Shown here: piece by piece, positions 38,544 to 50,545 of the stretch
Layout of the letters: each line of letters starts with the position of its first letter
Numbering within the stretch: position 1 is the first letter of the stretch
Assembly (NCBI RefSeq): GCF_901000735.1
Contig: NC_081545.1
Span: 36,263,634 to 36,327,633, forward strand
Length of the DNA stretch: 64,000 nt
Reading direction: 5' to 3'
DNA from: Corylus avellana
Lineage: Eukaryota > Streptophyta > Magnoliopsida > Fagales > Betulaceae
Made by a program: the position numbers and the translations under genes
Notes under the pieces: model-generated
What the model was told of the DNA's origin: nothing
Seen by the model: only the letters and a program-made list of their open reading frames with translations
Databases searched by the model: none

Positions 38544-40174
38544 TTACAAGTGTTGATGTAGCTCAGAACGTTCTTCAGGTTGTATGTGATCGTCATGGCA
38601 GTGGCTGTCTTCTGTCTTTGCCATCATAGGCAGGGAGGGGTATAACTCCGGACAAGGGAATAACAGCTTCAGACGGAAAGCATCAACTCCATTCAAGTAG
38701 TAGTGGAAGAGCCGTTTTGCCCTAATAAACCCAAGACGGCCATACAGGGCTAGCGCTCCTTTATTTGTCACTTCTGCTTCCAACGTTACCTTCACCAAAA
38801 ATTGAAAAAGAGAAGAAGAATACAGACATGAGCCAGGGTGTTCCCTTCTAACAATTGAAAGAAAATGACAAACCCAATAACACCATGGATCTTACAAAAA
38901 AAAAAATATATGCAATATGTTAGTGCCAAAGAAGGAAATATCAGCACTCATCATCATGGCAGGAAGCACGTTCCACCCCTGCTTGAGGCATGGGGCCGGC
39001 TTCATGTGTTCCCCATTTAAAATTAAAAAAAAAAAAAAATTAAAATAAAATAAAATAAAATAAAAACCTTATAATCCTTTCAAAATCAAATTTTTACGCC
39101 CAAACAAATTTTCTTTTTAGTTTTGTCCTCTCCCAACCAAAAATTTTAGTTCCACCCCTAGCGGCAAGCCCATATCTCATGAACCAAGTCATTCAATTTA
39201 TCTTTTGAATGGACCTGTGCGCTCAAAGAGAATATTTAAGGAAACCCATTCCAGCTTTTTTATCTTCTAATTTGTCAAAAAATTCTCTATATTTCTCTCT
39301 TCAGTCTAACTTTGGCAGCATAACTCAACCTCGTGCTTCATATCCTTATTTGGTCAGAAGGTTATAACTGGTCTTTGAATGGCAAATCATGATGAGTCCC
39401 GAGTTACAAAAACATAGGGATAGTGTTGGCTTAGACTAAGATGGCAGCATATGAGTAAAGCAAATGAGATTTGCTTGCAGGTAATCTCTAGCACTACCAC
39501 CTTTATGAAATGAAGTTAAGCTAATGTCTTTCTGGGCAATTGTATTAATCACTTAAACACAAAAAAAAATTAATTAATTAATTAAAATGATCTTGGGCAC
39601 AGATCATAATGCAAGATCTGATGGAACAATAACGCATACCATACAAGATAATTGTAAACGCATCCCATACAATGAATAGTTCGATATTTATAGGTTTCAA
39701 TCATGAAGGGAACCATAATGGACTATATGCAATTCTACTCTGGTAATGGTTCCTGGCACGGGTTGAAGAGCAAGGTTATCTTCAAGTACCAATTTGTTAC
39801 ACTTAATGGATTACGAGAAAGGTGAGGGATTGAGGAGGATCTTCTACATATAAGTAGTGCAGGATGGCTAGGTGGAGATGTCAATGAAAAATATGCTATT
39901 CAGATGTATATACTGATCAGTTAAAAAACAAAGGAAGACCAGCACACCGTAAGGGCAATAAGATGTAGGAGTAAGGCAAAATAATGCTCCACTATTCTTT
40001 TGAAATCAGTCGGTTACTCCATAATCTTCATCACCTTCAGAAATTCGATAATGGGGGAGTAATTTGGAAATAAAATAATAAACACATAAATATAACCTTA
40101 GAATCCATGCTGGCATACCTCTTCACAACCTGATTCCATCATCACTTTGATAGATCTGCTAACAAGTTCCGTAG
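38544..40174 (-). CDS. NAA30: NAA30 (NatC catalytic subunit), contig-end copy with exons 3-4 only
   Basis: Exon 4 is 38789-38544 (with stop) and exon 3 is 40174-40119. Both encode the same residues as the complete copy at 41146-43925 in the stretches compared. Exons 2 and 1 would lie beyond 40703, where the assembly gap begins. The match runs across the intron and the downstream region too, so this is most likely the other haplotype of one gene. Confidence 0.85.
38969..39160. mobile_element. short MITE in NAA30 intron 3 (first copy)
   Basis: An AT-rich insertion with a right end TAGTTCCACCCCTAG. At the left the expected GGGGTGGAAC end appears reverse-complemented, as GTTCCACCCC. It includes TAAAA repeats near 39040-39065. 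The counterpart is at 41570-41735. Confidence 0.5.
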
Positions 40175-40703
40175 CTGCAATATGAGGAAATCTCAACCTA
40201 AATATTAACAGAACACAATAATATAGCCAATAAGATGCAGGTAAGCAAGGTTTTAGAGAGAGTCTATCACAAATGAACACATTACTGCATAGAGAAACTA
40301 GTAGCCTCAATTTTGTATTATAGACCACCATTTTCTATTACAACAAACATTCTCATCCCCATCAATTAATAAAAGAATTGAAAAAAGCTCTAATTGTGTC
40401 GCTTAAGTTATACAGGAATTCTTGAATCCAAGAGTTGTGAGTAACAAGTTCTTCATTACCTAGAATAGAATAACAAAACAGATTATATTTTTCAAGAAGT
40501 GCAAAACCGTATGGATCTCATTGTGTGTCTGATCAATTGGATCGTTCTTTGTAGGTTTCAAGAATACCAGCAACTTAAATATAAATATAAAATCATTATA
40601 TATATGTCAAGCATATGGACATCTCATTCCTCATTATGCCTCCTCCTTACAAGCTCACCTTAAACTCCCATAAATCATAAGAACGGGTTAAGCTGAAAAG
40701 CGC

Positions 40704-40803
40704 NNNNNNNNNNNNNNNNNNNNNNNNNNNNNNNNNNNNNNNNNNNNNNNNNNNNNNNNNNNNNNNNNNNNNNNNNNNNNNNNNNNNNNNNNNNNNNNNN
40801 NNN
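40704..40803. other. assembly gap of exactly 100 N
   Basis: A default-size scaffolding gap. The last bases before it (ending AAAAGCGC) recur at about 43292, and the first bases after it (from 40804) recur from about 38200. Confidence 0.98.
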
Positions 40804-41145
40804 AAAAAAGAAAAACCAAAAAAAAAACCTAAGCTTTGTTTAACAATACTTTTTCCTTCACCCTTTTGTTTTCTCTTTTCAAAACAAAAACATTAATAAA
40901 CAACCAAAAATACAAAATACTCAAAACTACTTTCATATTTATGACACATCAAAACACTGTTTCAAACAAAAAAAAAGTTATAATCATGTATGAGCAACTG
41001 CAAGGGATTGATCCGAAGATAGTATACATCTTGTAGAGAAATGATGTGGGAGATAAAAGTTATAATTACCTCCTTAATGACTCTAGAAATGGAATGCAAA
41101 ACTTTGTGACGGTTAAACCATACACTGAGCTGGAAAATAAAAAAA

Positions 41146-43925
41146 TTACAAGTGTTGATGTAGCTCAGAACGTTCTTCAGGTTGTATGTGATCGTCATGG
41201 CAGTGGCTGTCTTCTGTCTTTGCCATCATAGGCAGGGAGGGGTATAACTCCGGACAAGGGAATAACAGCTTCAGACGGAAAGCATCAACTCCATTCAAGT
41301 AGTAGTGGAAGAGCCGTTTTGCCCTAATAAACCCAAGACGGCCATACAGGGCTAGCGCTCCTTTATTTGTCACTTCTGCTTCCAACGTTACCTTCACCAA
41401 AAATTGCAAAAAGAGAAGAAGAATACAGACATGAGCCAGGGTGTTCCCTTCTAACAATTGAAAGAAAATGACAAACCCAATAACACCATGGATCTTACAA
41501 AAAAAAAATATGTGCAATATGTTAGTGCCAAAGAAGGAAATATCAGCACTCATCATCATGGCAGGAAGCAGGGGTGGAACCACCCTTGCTTGAGGCATGG
41601 GGCCGGCTTCATGTATTCCCCATTAAAAAAAAAAAAAAAAAACCTTATAATCCTTTCAAAATCAAATTTTTACCCCCAAAAAAGTTTTTCTTTTAGTTTT
41701 GCCCTCTCCCAACCAAAAATTTTAGTTCCGCCCCTAGTGGCAAGCCCATATCTCATGAACCAAGTCATTCAATTTATCTTTTGAATGGATCCTGTGCACT
41801 CAAAGAGAGTATTTAAGGAAACCCATTCCAGCTTTTTTTATCTTCTAATTTGTCAATAAATTCTCTATATTTCTCTCTTCAGTCTAACTTTGGCAGCATA
41901 ACTCAACCTCGTGCTTCATATCCTTATTTGGTCAGTAGGTTATAACTGGTCTTTGAATGGCAAATCGCGATGAGTCCCGAGTTACAAAAACATAGGGATA
42001 GTGTTGGCCTAGAATAAGATGGCAGCATATGAGTAAAGCAAATGAGATTTGCTTGCAGGTAATCTCTAGCACTACCACCTTTATGAAATGAAGTTAAGCT
42101 AATGTCTTTCTGGGCAATTGTATTAATCACTTAAACACGAAAAAAAAAATTAAAAATTAAAATGATCTTGGGCACAGATCATAATGCAAGATCTGATGGA
42201 ACAATAACGCATACCATACAAGATAATTGTAAATGCATCCCATACAAAGAATAGTTCGATATTTACAGGTTTCAATCATGAAGGGAACCATAATGGACTA
42301 TATGCAATTCCACTCTAGTAATGGTTGCTGGCACGGGTTGAAAAGCAAGGTTATCTTCAAGTACCAATTTGTTACACTTAATGGATTACGAGAAAGGTGA
42401 GGGATTGAGGAGGATCTTCTACGTATAAGTAGTGCAGGATGGCTAGGTGGAGATGTCAATGAAAAATATGTTATTCAGATGTATATACTGATCAGTTAAA
42501 AAACAAAGGAAGACCAGTACACCGTAAGGCAATAAGATGTAGGAGTAGGGCAAAATAATGCTCCATTATTCTTTTGAAATCAGTCGGTTACTCCATAATC
42601 TTCATCACCTTCAGAAATTCGATAATGAAGGAGTAATTTGGAAATAAAATAATAAACGCATAAATATAACCTTAGAATCCATGCTGGCATACCTCTTCAC
42701 AACCTGATTCCATCATCACTTTGATAGATCTGCTAACAAGTTCCGTAGCTGCAATATGAGGAAATCTCAACCTAAATATTAACAGAACACAATAATATAG
42801 CCAATAAGATGCAGGTAAGCAAGGTTGTAGAGAGAGTCTATCATAAACGAACACATTACTGCTTAGAGAGTAGAACAAACCGGTAGCCTCAATTTTGTAT
42901 TAATGTATTATAGACCTCCATTTTCTATTACAACAAACATTCTCGTCCCCATCAATTAATAAAAGAATTGAAAAAGCTCTAATTGCATCGCTTAAGTTAT
43001 ACAGGAATTCTTGAATCCAAGAGTTGTGAATAACAAGTTCTTCATTACCTAGAATAGAATAACAAAACAGATTATATTTTTCAAGAAGTGCAAAACCGTA
43101 TGGATCACATTGTGTGTCTGATCAATTGGATCGTTCTTTGTAGGTTTCAAGAATCTCAGCAACTTAAATATAAATATAAAATCATTATATATATGTCAAG
43201 CATATGGACATCTCATTCCTCATTATGCCTCCTCCTTACAAGCTCACCTTAAACTCCCATAAATCATAAGAACGGGTTAAGCTGAAAAGCGCATCGAACG
43301 GGTTATGTATGCATCAAACTCTTCGATGCATACATAATCACACTATCAACCACAAATCAAACAACCTAAAAAGTTCAAGTACCACACAACATGAAAAGGA
43401 GAGGCTACAAAAATTAACAGGATAAGTTGTAAATTAATCAAGGTTATTAAATTAAATTGAAAATCATCAATGCCACAAATTAGAAAATTACCAACGCCTC
43501 TGCCTCTATAGGGCTTGATGACAACCAGCATAGCAATGTATCCTCTGAACGTATTCCGATGCTGACCCATCTTACACACTACCGTCCCCACACACTTCCC
43601 TTCGTGAAAAGCCTAAACCCACACAAAGAAAACCAAACACGCACACATACAAAAGAAGAAAAAAGAATACGTTAGAAAGAAAAATTTTGGGTTTTCAAAG
43701 AAACCCAAGAGAAGTGGGAGCAAAGGGTACCAGGAAAGAGAGTTGGGGCCAGAGATAGACGAAGTAACGGTAGGTAAAGATGGAGTATGGCTCACTGAGT
43801 TCTTGGTCGACAAGCGACATGATAAGGGGTAGGTGGTGTTCACCCCCATAGCTCACGTACTCTATCTCCGATGCCCCGAATTCTGATTTCCCCGTTTCTC
43901 CTTCTCCTTCTTTCTTCCCTTCCAT
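41146..43925 (-). CDS. NAA30: N-alpha-acetyltransferase NAA30/MAK3 (NatC catalytic subunit), 4 exons, 205 aa
   Basis: GNAT-family catalytic subunit of NatC, which acetylates the N-terminus of proteins starting Met-Leu/Ile/Phe as they leave the ribosome. Exons (minus): 43925-43731, 43612-43492, 42748-42693, 41391-41146 (618 nt in frame). The protein opens [13 protein letters not shown] and then shows the family blocks [39 protein letters not shown] joined to ATELVSRS across intron 2, [16 protein letters not shown], and [16 protein letters not shown]. The acetyl-CoA loop RGRGVA fits R/QxxGxG/A. It closely resembles Arabidopsis MAK3 (At2g38130). The C-terminal tail is less conserved. A (CT)n tract lies in the 5' leader. 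Confidence 0.95.
41570..41735. mobile_element. short MITE in NAA30 intron 3 (second copy)
   Basis: Inverted ends AGGGGTGGAAC (left) and GTTCCGCCCCT (right) enclose about 165 bp of AT-rich sequence with an A-run. It is non-coding. The superfamily is uncertain, possibly hAT. Confidence 0.55.
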
Positions 43926-43937
43926 TCTCCCCTCTCA

Positions 43938-43977
<40 letters not shown>

Positions 43978-45800
43978 GTGCTTCGCGTGTGCGTGTTGGG
44001 GTCTGCGAAGGGTTTTGAAGAGCTGGGCTTGCTATGAGAAAGGAGATTGATTTTGGGCTCTTAATAGGCCTTCACATGTAAGGAAGGAGAACTTATCGAT
44101 TTGTGAAAATCTTACAAATGGGAAAAACAAATGCTTTGAAAGCCCAAAAATAGATAAGGAGAAAACCTGACCAAATTAAAAAGAAACGAAATTATATATA
44201 ATTGTACAAATTTTTGGATAGAATGCAATGACCCGACTCTATGCCCGCATGTTCGTGTAAGATGATAAATGAGCTCTTACCTATTTATTTATCTAGACAA
44301 TGCAGTCTGAACAAATGAGAGCCCATATACCCTTTTGTGTAGGCTGTTGATATTACATTACATATAATAATTATGAAATAATTCTATAATATTAAGCGGA
44401 AAGTACAATATGCCGATTTATATTTTGTGCACAAGTGACCACAACAAAAATCAAACCCCAATTTCAAATTCTTGAATTCACTTAATATTTGGGTTGGGGT
44501 CACTTAAAACTTAATTAGGAGGAACATTGACGCGACAAATTAAGTTTCTAGCTTCCCAGCAAGTCTATAAACTTAGGAGGAAGTCTCTACATGGTTTCCC
44601 CTATACAAAAAGGGATATATAAAAAGAATCAAAAGAGAAGGAGATGGAGACAGGGATCCAGGCACCGACATGGATGAGACCAACTTGATATTATTTACTA
44701 GCCATCAGATCAGGCTGGTTCCTGACGAATGCCTGTGCTAGCTGCTCAATCAACCTTTGCCGTGCGTCCACATGCCAAGATCCAAATTTCTTCTTCTACA
44801 ATTTTTTTTTTATATTATTTAATGACTCGGAGTATACTGCCCCTTGTGTAAAGTGCATCGTATGTATTGTACACCTCAATCATACATATAATTTAAAAGA
44901 GAAGGCAAGATCGGAATTGATTGCAATTTTTTGTTTCGATTATTATAGCCTATTCTAATTCGATGATCAACTGTAAATGCATGCATGTGAGTGATTTTTT
45001 ATAGGATTTGTACAGTTTGAAACCTACTCGAATACGTTGGTTTACTCTCTCAATTGCATGCTCGGTTGGTTGTACGTTCAAGACAAACAATTTCAAAAGA
45101 TCCCAATTACCGTACAAAGCTTGCAACATTAATTTGCTCCTCACTTATGATCTAGCTACAAGATGTTTATAATTGAACCTAACATAAAAATTATTAAGTT
45201 TTTTTTAAGATATAATTCCCGGGCGATAAACTGTAATTAGATTGACGGTGCAACCAATTATATTAGGAGATCGAATACATTGCACCTTTCAAATTGCAAT
45301 TCACGTAATTCAGGTGGATTAATTGTAAAATAAGGCGTACGTCTAATTAAGCTTGATGGAAGGAAAGGTCCAGAAGTGGTGGTGTACACTTCCTAAAGTA
45401 CATTGTATTGTAGACAATCATTTCCCTCATTTGCTAATCTAAATATTTCCATTTCATCGTCTTGCTGGCACCTCCAAGAGACAAATAAAACCTGACTTTA
45501 ACGTGCAGCAATGAAAACCCTACAAGCAACTCTATATTTTGTCTTCTCCTTTTTCTTCATCTCCTATCTTCTTTCACTTTTCTTTTTCTTCTTTTAACAT
45601 GATCACCACCACCAACACTCTTTTCTCTTATTTTTCTTGGTTTTATTGATCTTCATATATAATAAGCTTTAGAGTTTAGATCTGCCTTTTGATACGGTTT
45701 CAACTTTAATTTGAAGCCATAGCTGGAACTGGAAGAAACTAATCAATCAATCAATCAACCAATCAATCAGCTTGGATTGGAGTAGCTAGTTTTCATGATC
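43926..45800. other. intergenic between NAA30 and the ERF gene
   Basis: This is a divergent spacer. It holds the NAA30 5' leader with a (TC)n run (43941-43974), then AT-rich sequence without recognised genes. A CT-rich stretch before about 45660 and repeated AATC units at 45740-45768 probably belong to the ERF leader. Confidence 0.6.
43941..43974. repeat. (TC)n microsatellite in the NAA30 leader
   Basis: A 34-bp uninterrupted TC run directly upstream of the NAA30 start codon (43925). Confidence 0.92.
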
Positions 45801-45829
45801 AACTAGAGCCCAAAACTAAGCCAGACAAG

Positions 45830-47221
45830 GTGGATCGAAGGCATGGCAAGAGATCTCTTCCTTCTGATGTATCAGAAGAGAAGAAGGAGGATCGTCTCTT
45901 CTCTCTATATTCATCATCTGGAGATATCTCAGCCTTTGCGCATGTTATTGGGACCGGGGACGGCAGCCCAGCTCAGGTGCAAGCTGGGTCAGTGTCGAGC
46001 ATGACGGAGCCTGCCTCATCTGAACTCATACATAGTCAACGTAAGTTAATATTTTCTTCTCCTAAAATATATACTGCGCACGTAATCTCTAATTATTATT
46101 ATTAATTTTTCTAAGCATGACTGCTATTTATTTCTTATAATATTGTAATCTCTCATGCCTTTAATATTGATAGTCATGGTGGTCGGGATCGATTCTTGGC
46201 CGAAGCACCCAATCTAACAAGAAAGCTATTTAATTAGCAAATTCTCTACTTCTTTGGGTATCTCGGAATCAAGATGAATTTGCCTGTATATGTCTTTTTC
46301 GGGAATTTCTTATTTCTTTTCTTTTTTTAAGATGTATATGAATGACTCAATATAATCTATACAATTTTTAGTAGGCCTTATATATATAGTTTCTGCATGT
46401 GGCATGATTTCTTGTTTTTTGAAGCACAAATATGAAAAAACCTCAATTGATGATGAACCAGCAGAAAAAGAAAAATAGTTAAAGTGCTATGAAAAAGAAA
46501 TTGGGCGATTATGATATTCATTAGCGAATATTTTGTTGAATTAATTTATTGTTTATTTCATAATTACAATCTATATATCCTTGTTGCATTCATATTTGTT
46601 AAACAAAGGCCTTAATTTTTTGCAGGGAACGTGAGAAGGCATTATAGAGGTGTACGGCAGAGACCATGGGGCAAGTGGGCAGCTGAAATCCGTGATCCAA
46701 AGAAGGCAGCTCGTGTTTGGCTGGGAACATTCGAGACGGCGGAGGCTGCAGCTGCTGCTTACGATGCAGCAGCTTTAGAATTCAAGGGCACAAAAGCTAA
46801 ACTCAACTTTCCTGAACGCGTTCAAGGAGCTAGCGCTGGGGCGGCTGAGATTGCCTACTTGGCGACCCACCAAGATTCTCCTGCTCCTCCTGATTATTCT
46901 CCGCTGCCACCGCTTGATCTTCATCCTCTTCCACGTCCTTTGCCAACTGAAGCAATATTTCCGAACCTTTTGCAATATGCACAGCTGCTTTATAGTAACG
47001 ATGATAACGAGTTACCCTATGCTGTCTCAGGTCTTCATCATGACCATCAACGTTTAATGCCTTCATCAACTTCTTCAGTATGCCAAGTACAACCAGAAAA
47101 TCTTCTAAATTCCCAGATGGGAAACTACAGTACTTCGAGCTCTCATTTCTTCCAACAGGGGAGGGATTCTGAAAATAATAATAATAATAATAATAATAAT
47201 CCATGCCAGGGGAATAGATAA
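45830..47221 (+). CDS. AP2/ERF transcription factor, group X (ERF113/RAP2.6L-like), 2 exons, start codon unclear
   Basis: Nuclear DNA-binding factor of the ERF family; group X members act in wounding, ABA and stress responses. Exon 1 runs to 46040 (donor GTAAGT) and exon 2 is 46626-47221 (acceptor TTTTTTGCAG). The single AP2 domain is complete: [46 protein letters not shown]. The WAAEIRD Ala/Asp pair is ERF-type. The C-terminus is Pro- then Asn-rich, with an Asn run coded by an AAT microsatellite. The N-terminus reads [13 protein letters not shown], like the start I remember for related genes, but the first codon at 45830 is GTG. No in-frame ATG exists back to the TAA at 45740. The first in-frame ATG is 46001 (MTEPASSEL), giving 211 aa and losing the N-terminal motif around ISAFAHVIG; from 45830 it would be 268 aa. 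Confidence 0.85.
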
Positions 47222-49381
47222 TTACGCATTTATAAGGTTCATGCATTTGGCGGTTGAAAATAATGCCAAGAAACATTATGGTTCAGGTTCATACTTGATT
47301 CAAATATGTAAAACAGCAAGCTTATTTTCTAGGCTTGCTGCATTTTTATAAGTAATAATAATTAAGGATGCATGTAATTATATGGTTGTGAGATTGGTCT
47401 ATATATATATATATATATGAAACCAATTGAGAGAGAGGGAAGTCTGCTAGCTTAATTATGCATTTGACTACGCGGAGGCTTTGTTGAAAGGAATATATAA
47501 GGATATCCATCAATTGGTTTGCAAGAGCAGTACGTCTCTTTTACTTTTATGCTTCTGGCGGTTTTTGATATTTGACAAATAATAATCTCTGCATAGCGAC
47601 AATATTGGTAATGGCATTTAGTAAACACTCTCGTCAAAATTTATGGCCAAGTGTTGAAATAGTGGTATGGAGTGTGGACCATGCAAAAGTAAAACCTTGA
47701 CCATATCGATCTAACTTCAATTAATATTGGGGTTTCAACTTTCAAGCACATCATGGTATAGGCTCATGAAAAAAACGTTGGTCCCCTTCTAGTCCTAATT
47801 TCCTTAATTAGGATTGAGATTCTTTGTTATTGGACCGTCATTTTTGCATAAATTTTGGTAACTTATAAGAAAAGATTATAGAGCTCACCTTTTTGTCACC
47901 AAATAGATTATAATTCATAGACTACTCGAAAGTCGAAACATATAAGTCCACAACCACTTCACCTAAAAAAAAGATTATAATTTTTTTATGAAAATTCAAA
48001 CAATCTAATAACAAAAATTAACATCCCATTATCCATTAGGGCCACCCATCATAAGGGAAATTGATGGAGAAACGGTAGAAGAATAAGGTTCATAGTAAAG
48101 TTCAGAAAAGTAAAGAGAGATGGGGATGGGAGAAAGATGGCTAGAGAGGACATAAGAATCTATAGAAGCTTCTTCACGTGATGAAAAGCTAAAGTTGGCA
48201 CTTACATATATATATATATATATACACAAATTTTTACGGTGGGTGTGAGTCGTGTGACCAGAGGACCCGTCCTCTTTGTTTTTTGAGTGAGTGAGGCGTG
48301 GGAGGCCTATAAAGCAGAAAATTCGCTTTCAATATTTGCGGCTGTACGTTGCTGCGAAGCCTGCGATTCGGTTTCATAATTCATGCCACCTGCAGGAAGT
48401 AATGAGTCTCCAGTAAAAGCAGAAACCATTCAAGCATAGCCGTTTATTTTTGTAACTCACTAACCCAACATATTTATATATCAAAGATTTTCTCTTTTTT
48501 CATAACCAAGATCGATCTCGTCTTTCTTCCCTTTAAGCTGGCAAAGAAATCTGCAATATTTGAATTTGCTTCCTATTCTTCGAATATACTTGCCTTGATA
48601 TATCACACTTTGATGCTGTTGAGATTTCTTGTCATTCATATTTGTATCCAATTTTATTCCTATTCTCGTTGATCCTATTCTATTATAAGTAGTATAGTTT
48701 GAGGCCTCTCACGGATAGAAATTTTTTTCAAACTGGTTCAACCTACTCTAATAAGTGACAAGTATCATATCTCACATATTTTCTTTAATATTTTAACAAT
48801 CAGTTATATTGTTATTATACTAATCTAGGAACTCAAACATTAATTTTTTAAGTACAAAAAAATATTGAATGACATTTATTACTTATTAGATCGAGTAGAT
48901 TGAAGAAAATTTCAAACTTTGTCCCCTCACTCACACATGTAGGAGTCTCAAAGTCCATGTGTCACGACAAAATTACTTAGCAAAACCAAGAAAGAAGAAA
49001 ACAAAATTGAGCAATGGGTCACACAATTCAAATTATTACGAGACCTAGCTAGAACGGAATCCAATGTGATGGGATACTGTGTAATTGCATATATGACAAG
49101 GTTTTGCGTGGACATGGAGTAAACTTGTGGCATTGTATTGGAAACCACACGTTGAAGAGGATTATTTCAGTGAAATAATTCCCTACTACCATATTTTTTA
49201 TTTTATTTTATTAATAACAATAGTCTTTATATAGAATATAATAAGATGACACCTAAATTATTAAGAACTCCTAATTAATCTTAATCTTAATTTGTAATAT
49301 CCTAATTTTAATTAATTAAAATTTTAATCTTTTCCCCAACACAAAGCTTACTTTAAAAGTTAAAATCGATGCAAGGCAAAG
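47222..49381. other. intergenic between the ERF gene and TPP1
   Basis: No gene is recognised. The left part is probably ERF 3' UTR, with a TA run near 47400-47418. A CCTATAAAGC box near 48306 precedes sequence that I could not assign. The rest is AT-rich, and from about 49325 it begins to match the region upstream of TPP2. Confidence 0.55.
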
Positions 49382-49391
49382 ACTCATCAAT

Positions 49392-49510
49392 TGTCTTCAA
49401 GACGTAACTTAATCGGTTCGGACCATACCTAATGAAGTAGAGATTATTAGTTCGAATTTTTATTTTCCTCTTTTGTGAACATGTAAAAAAAAAAAAAAAA
49501 AAAAAAACAC
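49392..49510 (+). mobile_element. tRNA-derived SINE with poly(A) tail
   Basis: A 119-bp insertion ends in a long A-run (about 49488-49506). It is flanked by perfect 10-bp duplications ACTCATCAAT (49382-49391 and 49511-49520). It contains TTAGTTCGAATTTT, like a tRNA B box. The region upstream of TPP2 (about 57905-57925) carries only a single related target (TTCATTAAT followed by CTAAG), so the insertion came after the TPP duplication. It resembles Au-type plant SINEs. Confidence 0.82.
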
Positions 49511-49899
49511 TACTCATCAATCTAAGTAATGCCTCTTGATGGTTCCAAATGGATCATGCCGTCAGTATCCCTATAATTGTAAAGCCTACTTACCCTTTAA
49601 AGGTGGGCCTGGGCCTAACAGGTGAAACCCACGTCCCCATCTATATGGGCTGTCCGAATTGTAAAACATCCTAATTTAAAAAACGTATATCTGAGGGGTT
49701 ACCTTAGTCCATACCTCCCAGGCTCCCACATTCCACAAACTGACAAAGGGATGATTTTGTAATTAGTGATTAAAAAAAAAAAGGCGGAAAGGCGAAGGCA
49801 AGTGGGAGTGTGGAAGTGGGAATTTCAAAAAGCATGAACGGACGCGAAGCAAGACTCCAAAACTCTTGGAGTTGGAGCGTTCTTTTTAACCAAATTGCG

Positions 49900-50139
49900 G
49901 CTAGCTTTTTAAAAATATCCTCTGCAGTGAGCTCGCCTGCGCCACAAGAAATTTGCTCTGCCTCTTCTCGCTCGCTCTCTCTCTGGGGCTACTTCACCAA
50001 CACTGCAAGACATCACCGGAAGCTCTATCCGTGAGAGAAGATTGATTTTTTTTTTAATCTTCTGTCCCTCTCTGGACGTGGAGGGTAACGCCTCTGAAAC
50101 TCCTCAGATTTGATCTCCAAGAAACTTAGACAAAACAAG
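49900..50139 (+). other. non-coding leader exon of TPP1
   Basis: The sequence up to the donor AACAAG/GTAGTC at 50139 is conserved before TPP2 (to 58672), including AAGCTCTATCCGTGAGAGAA and CTGGACGTGGAGGGTAACG. It is followed by a T-rich intron-like region. It has no useful ORF. The position suits a 5' UTR exon; its left limit is a guess. Confidence 0.6.
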
Positions 50140-50545
50140 GTAGTCCTTTCGTTTTCTTTTCTTGGTTAATTTTGGGTTTTTAATTGATAGGCTATTTCAT
50201 ATTTCCATGGAATTTGATTGTTTGGTTGAGGATTTTTTTTTTTGTGTGTGTGTGCGCGCTTTGGTATAGTGGGTTTGGGTTAATTTTCTTTGTTGGTCAG
50301 TTGGTTGCTGGGGCTGCTGATTTTGGTTTGGTTGATGGGTATGATCTGTAATTGTTTGAAATTTTATGGGTTTTTGTCGTTAATTTACTTGGGTGATTCT
50401 GATAATTCGCATGCATTTTCTAAGATTTTGTTTGGTTGCTGAGAAAGTTTGAGGGGAAAATAGATGTAAGTTTTGCTGCTTAATTGGTTTGCAAGTGAAG
50501 GGAGATTCTAATAGATTTCCTGGATAGTTGTACAAAGGGTTATTT

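Noticed and set aside
46775..47276. Minus-strand ORFs with a Tyr run opposite the ERF gene
   Set aside because: The Tyr run is the AAT microsatellite coding Asn in the ERF protein. These are shadows.
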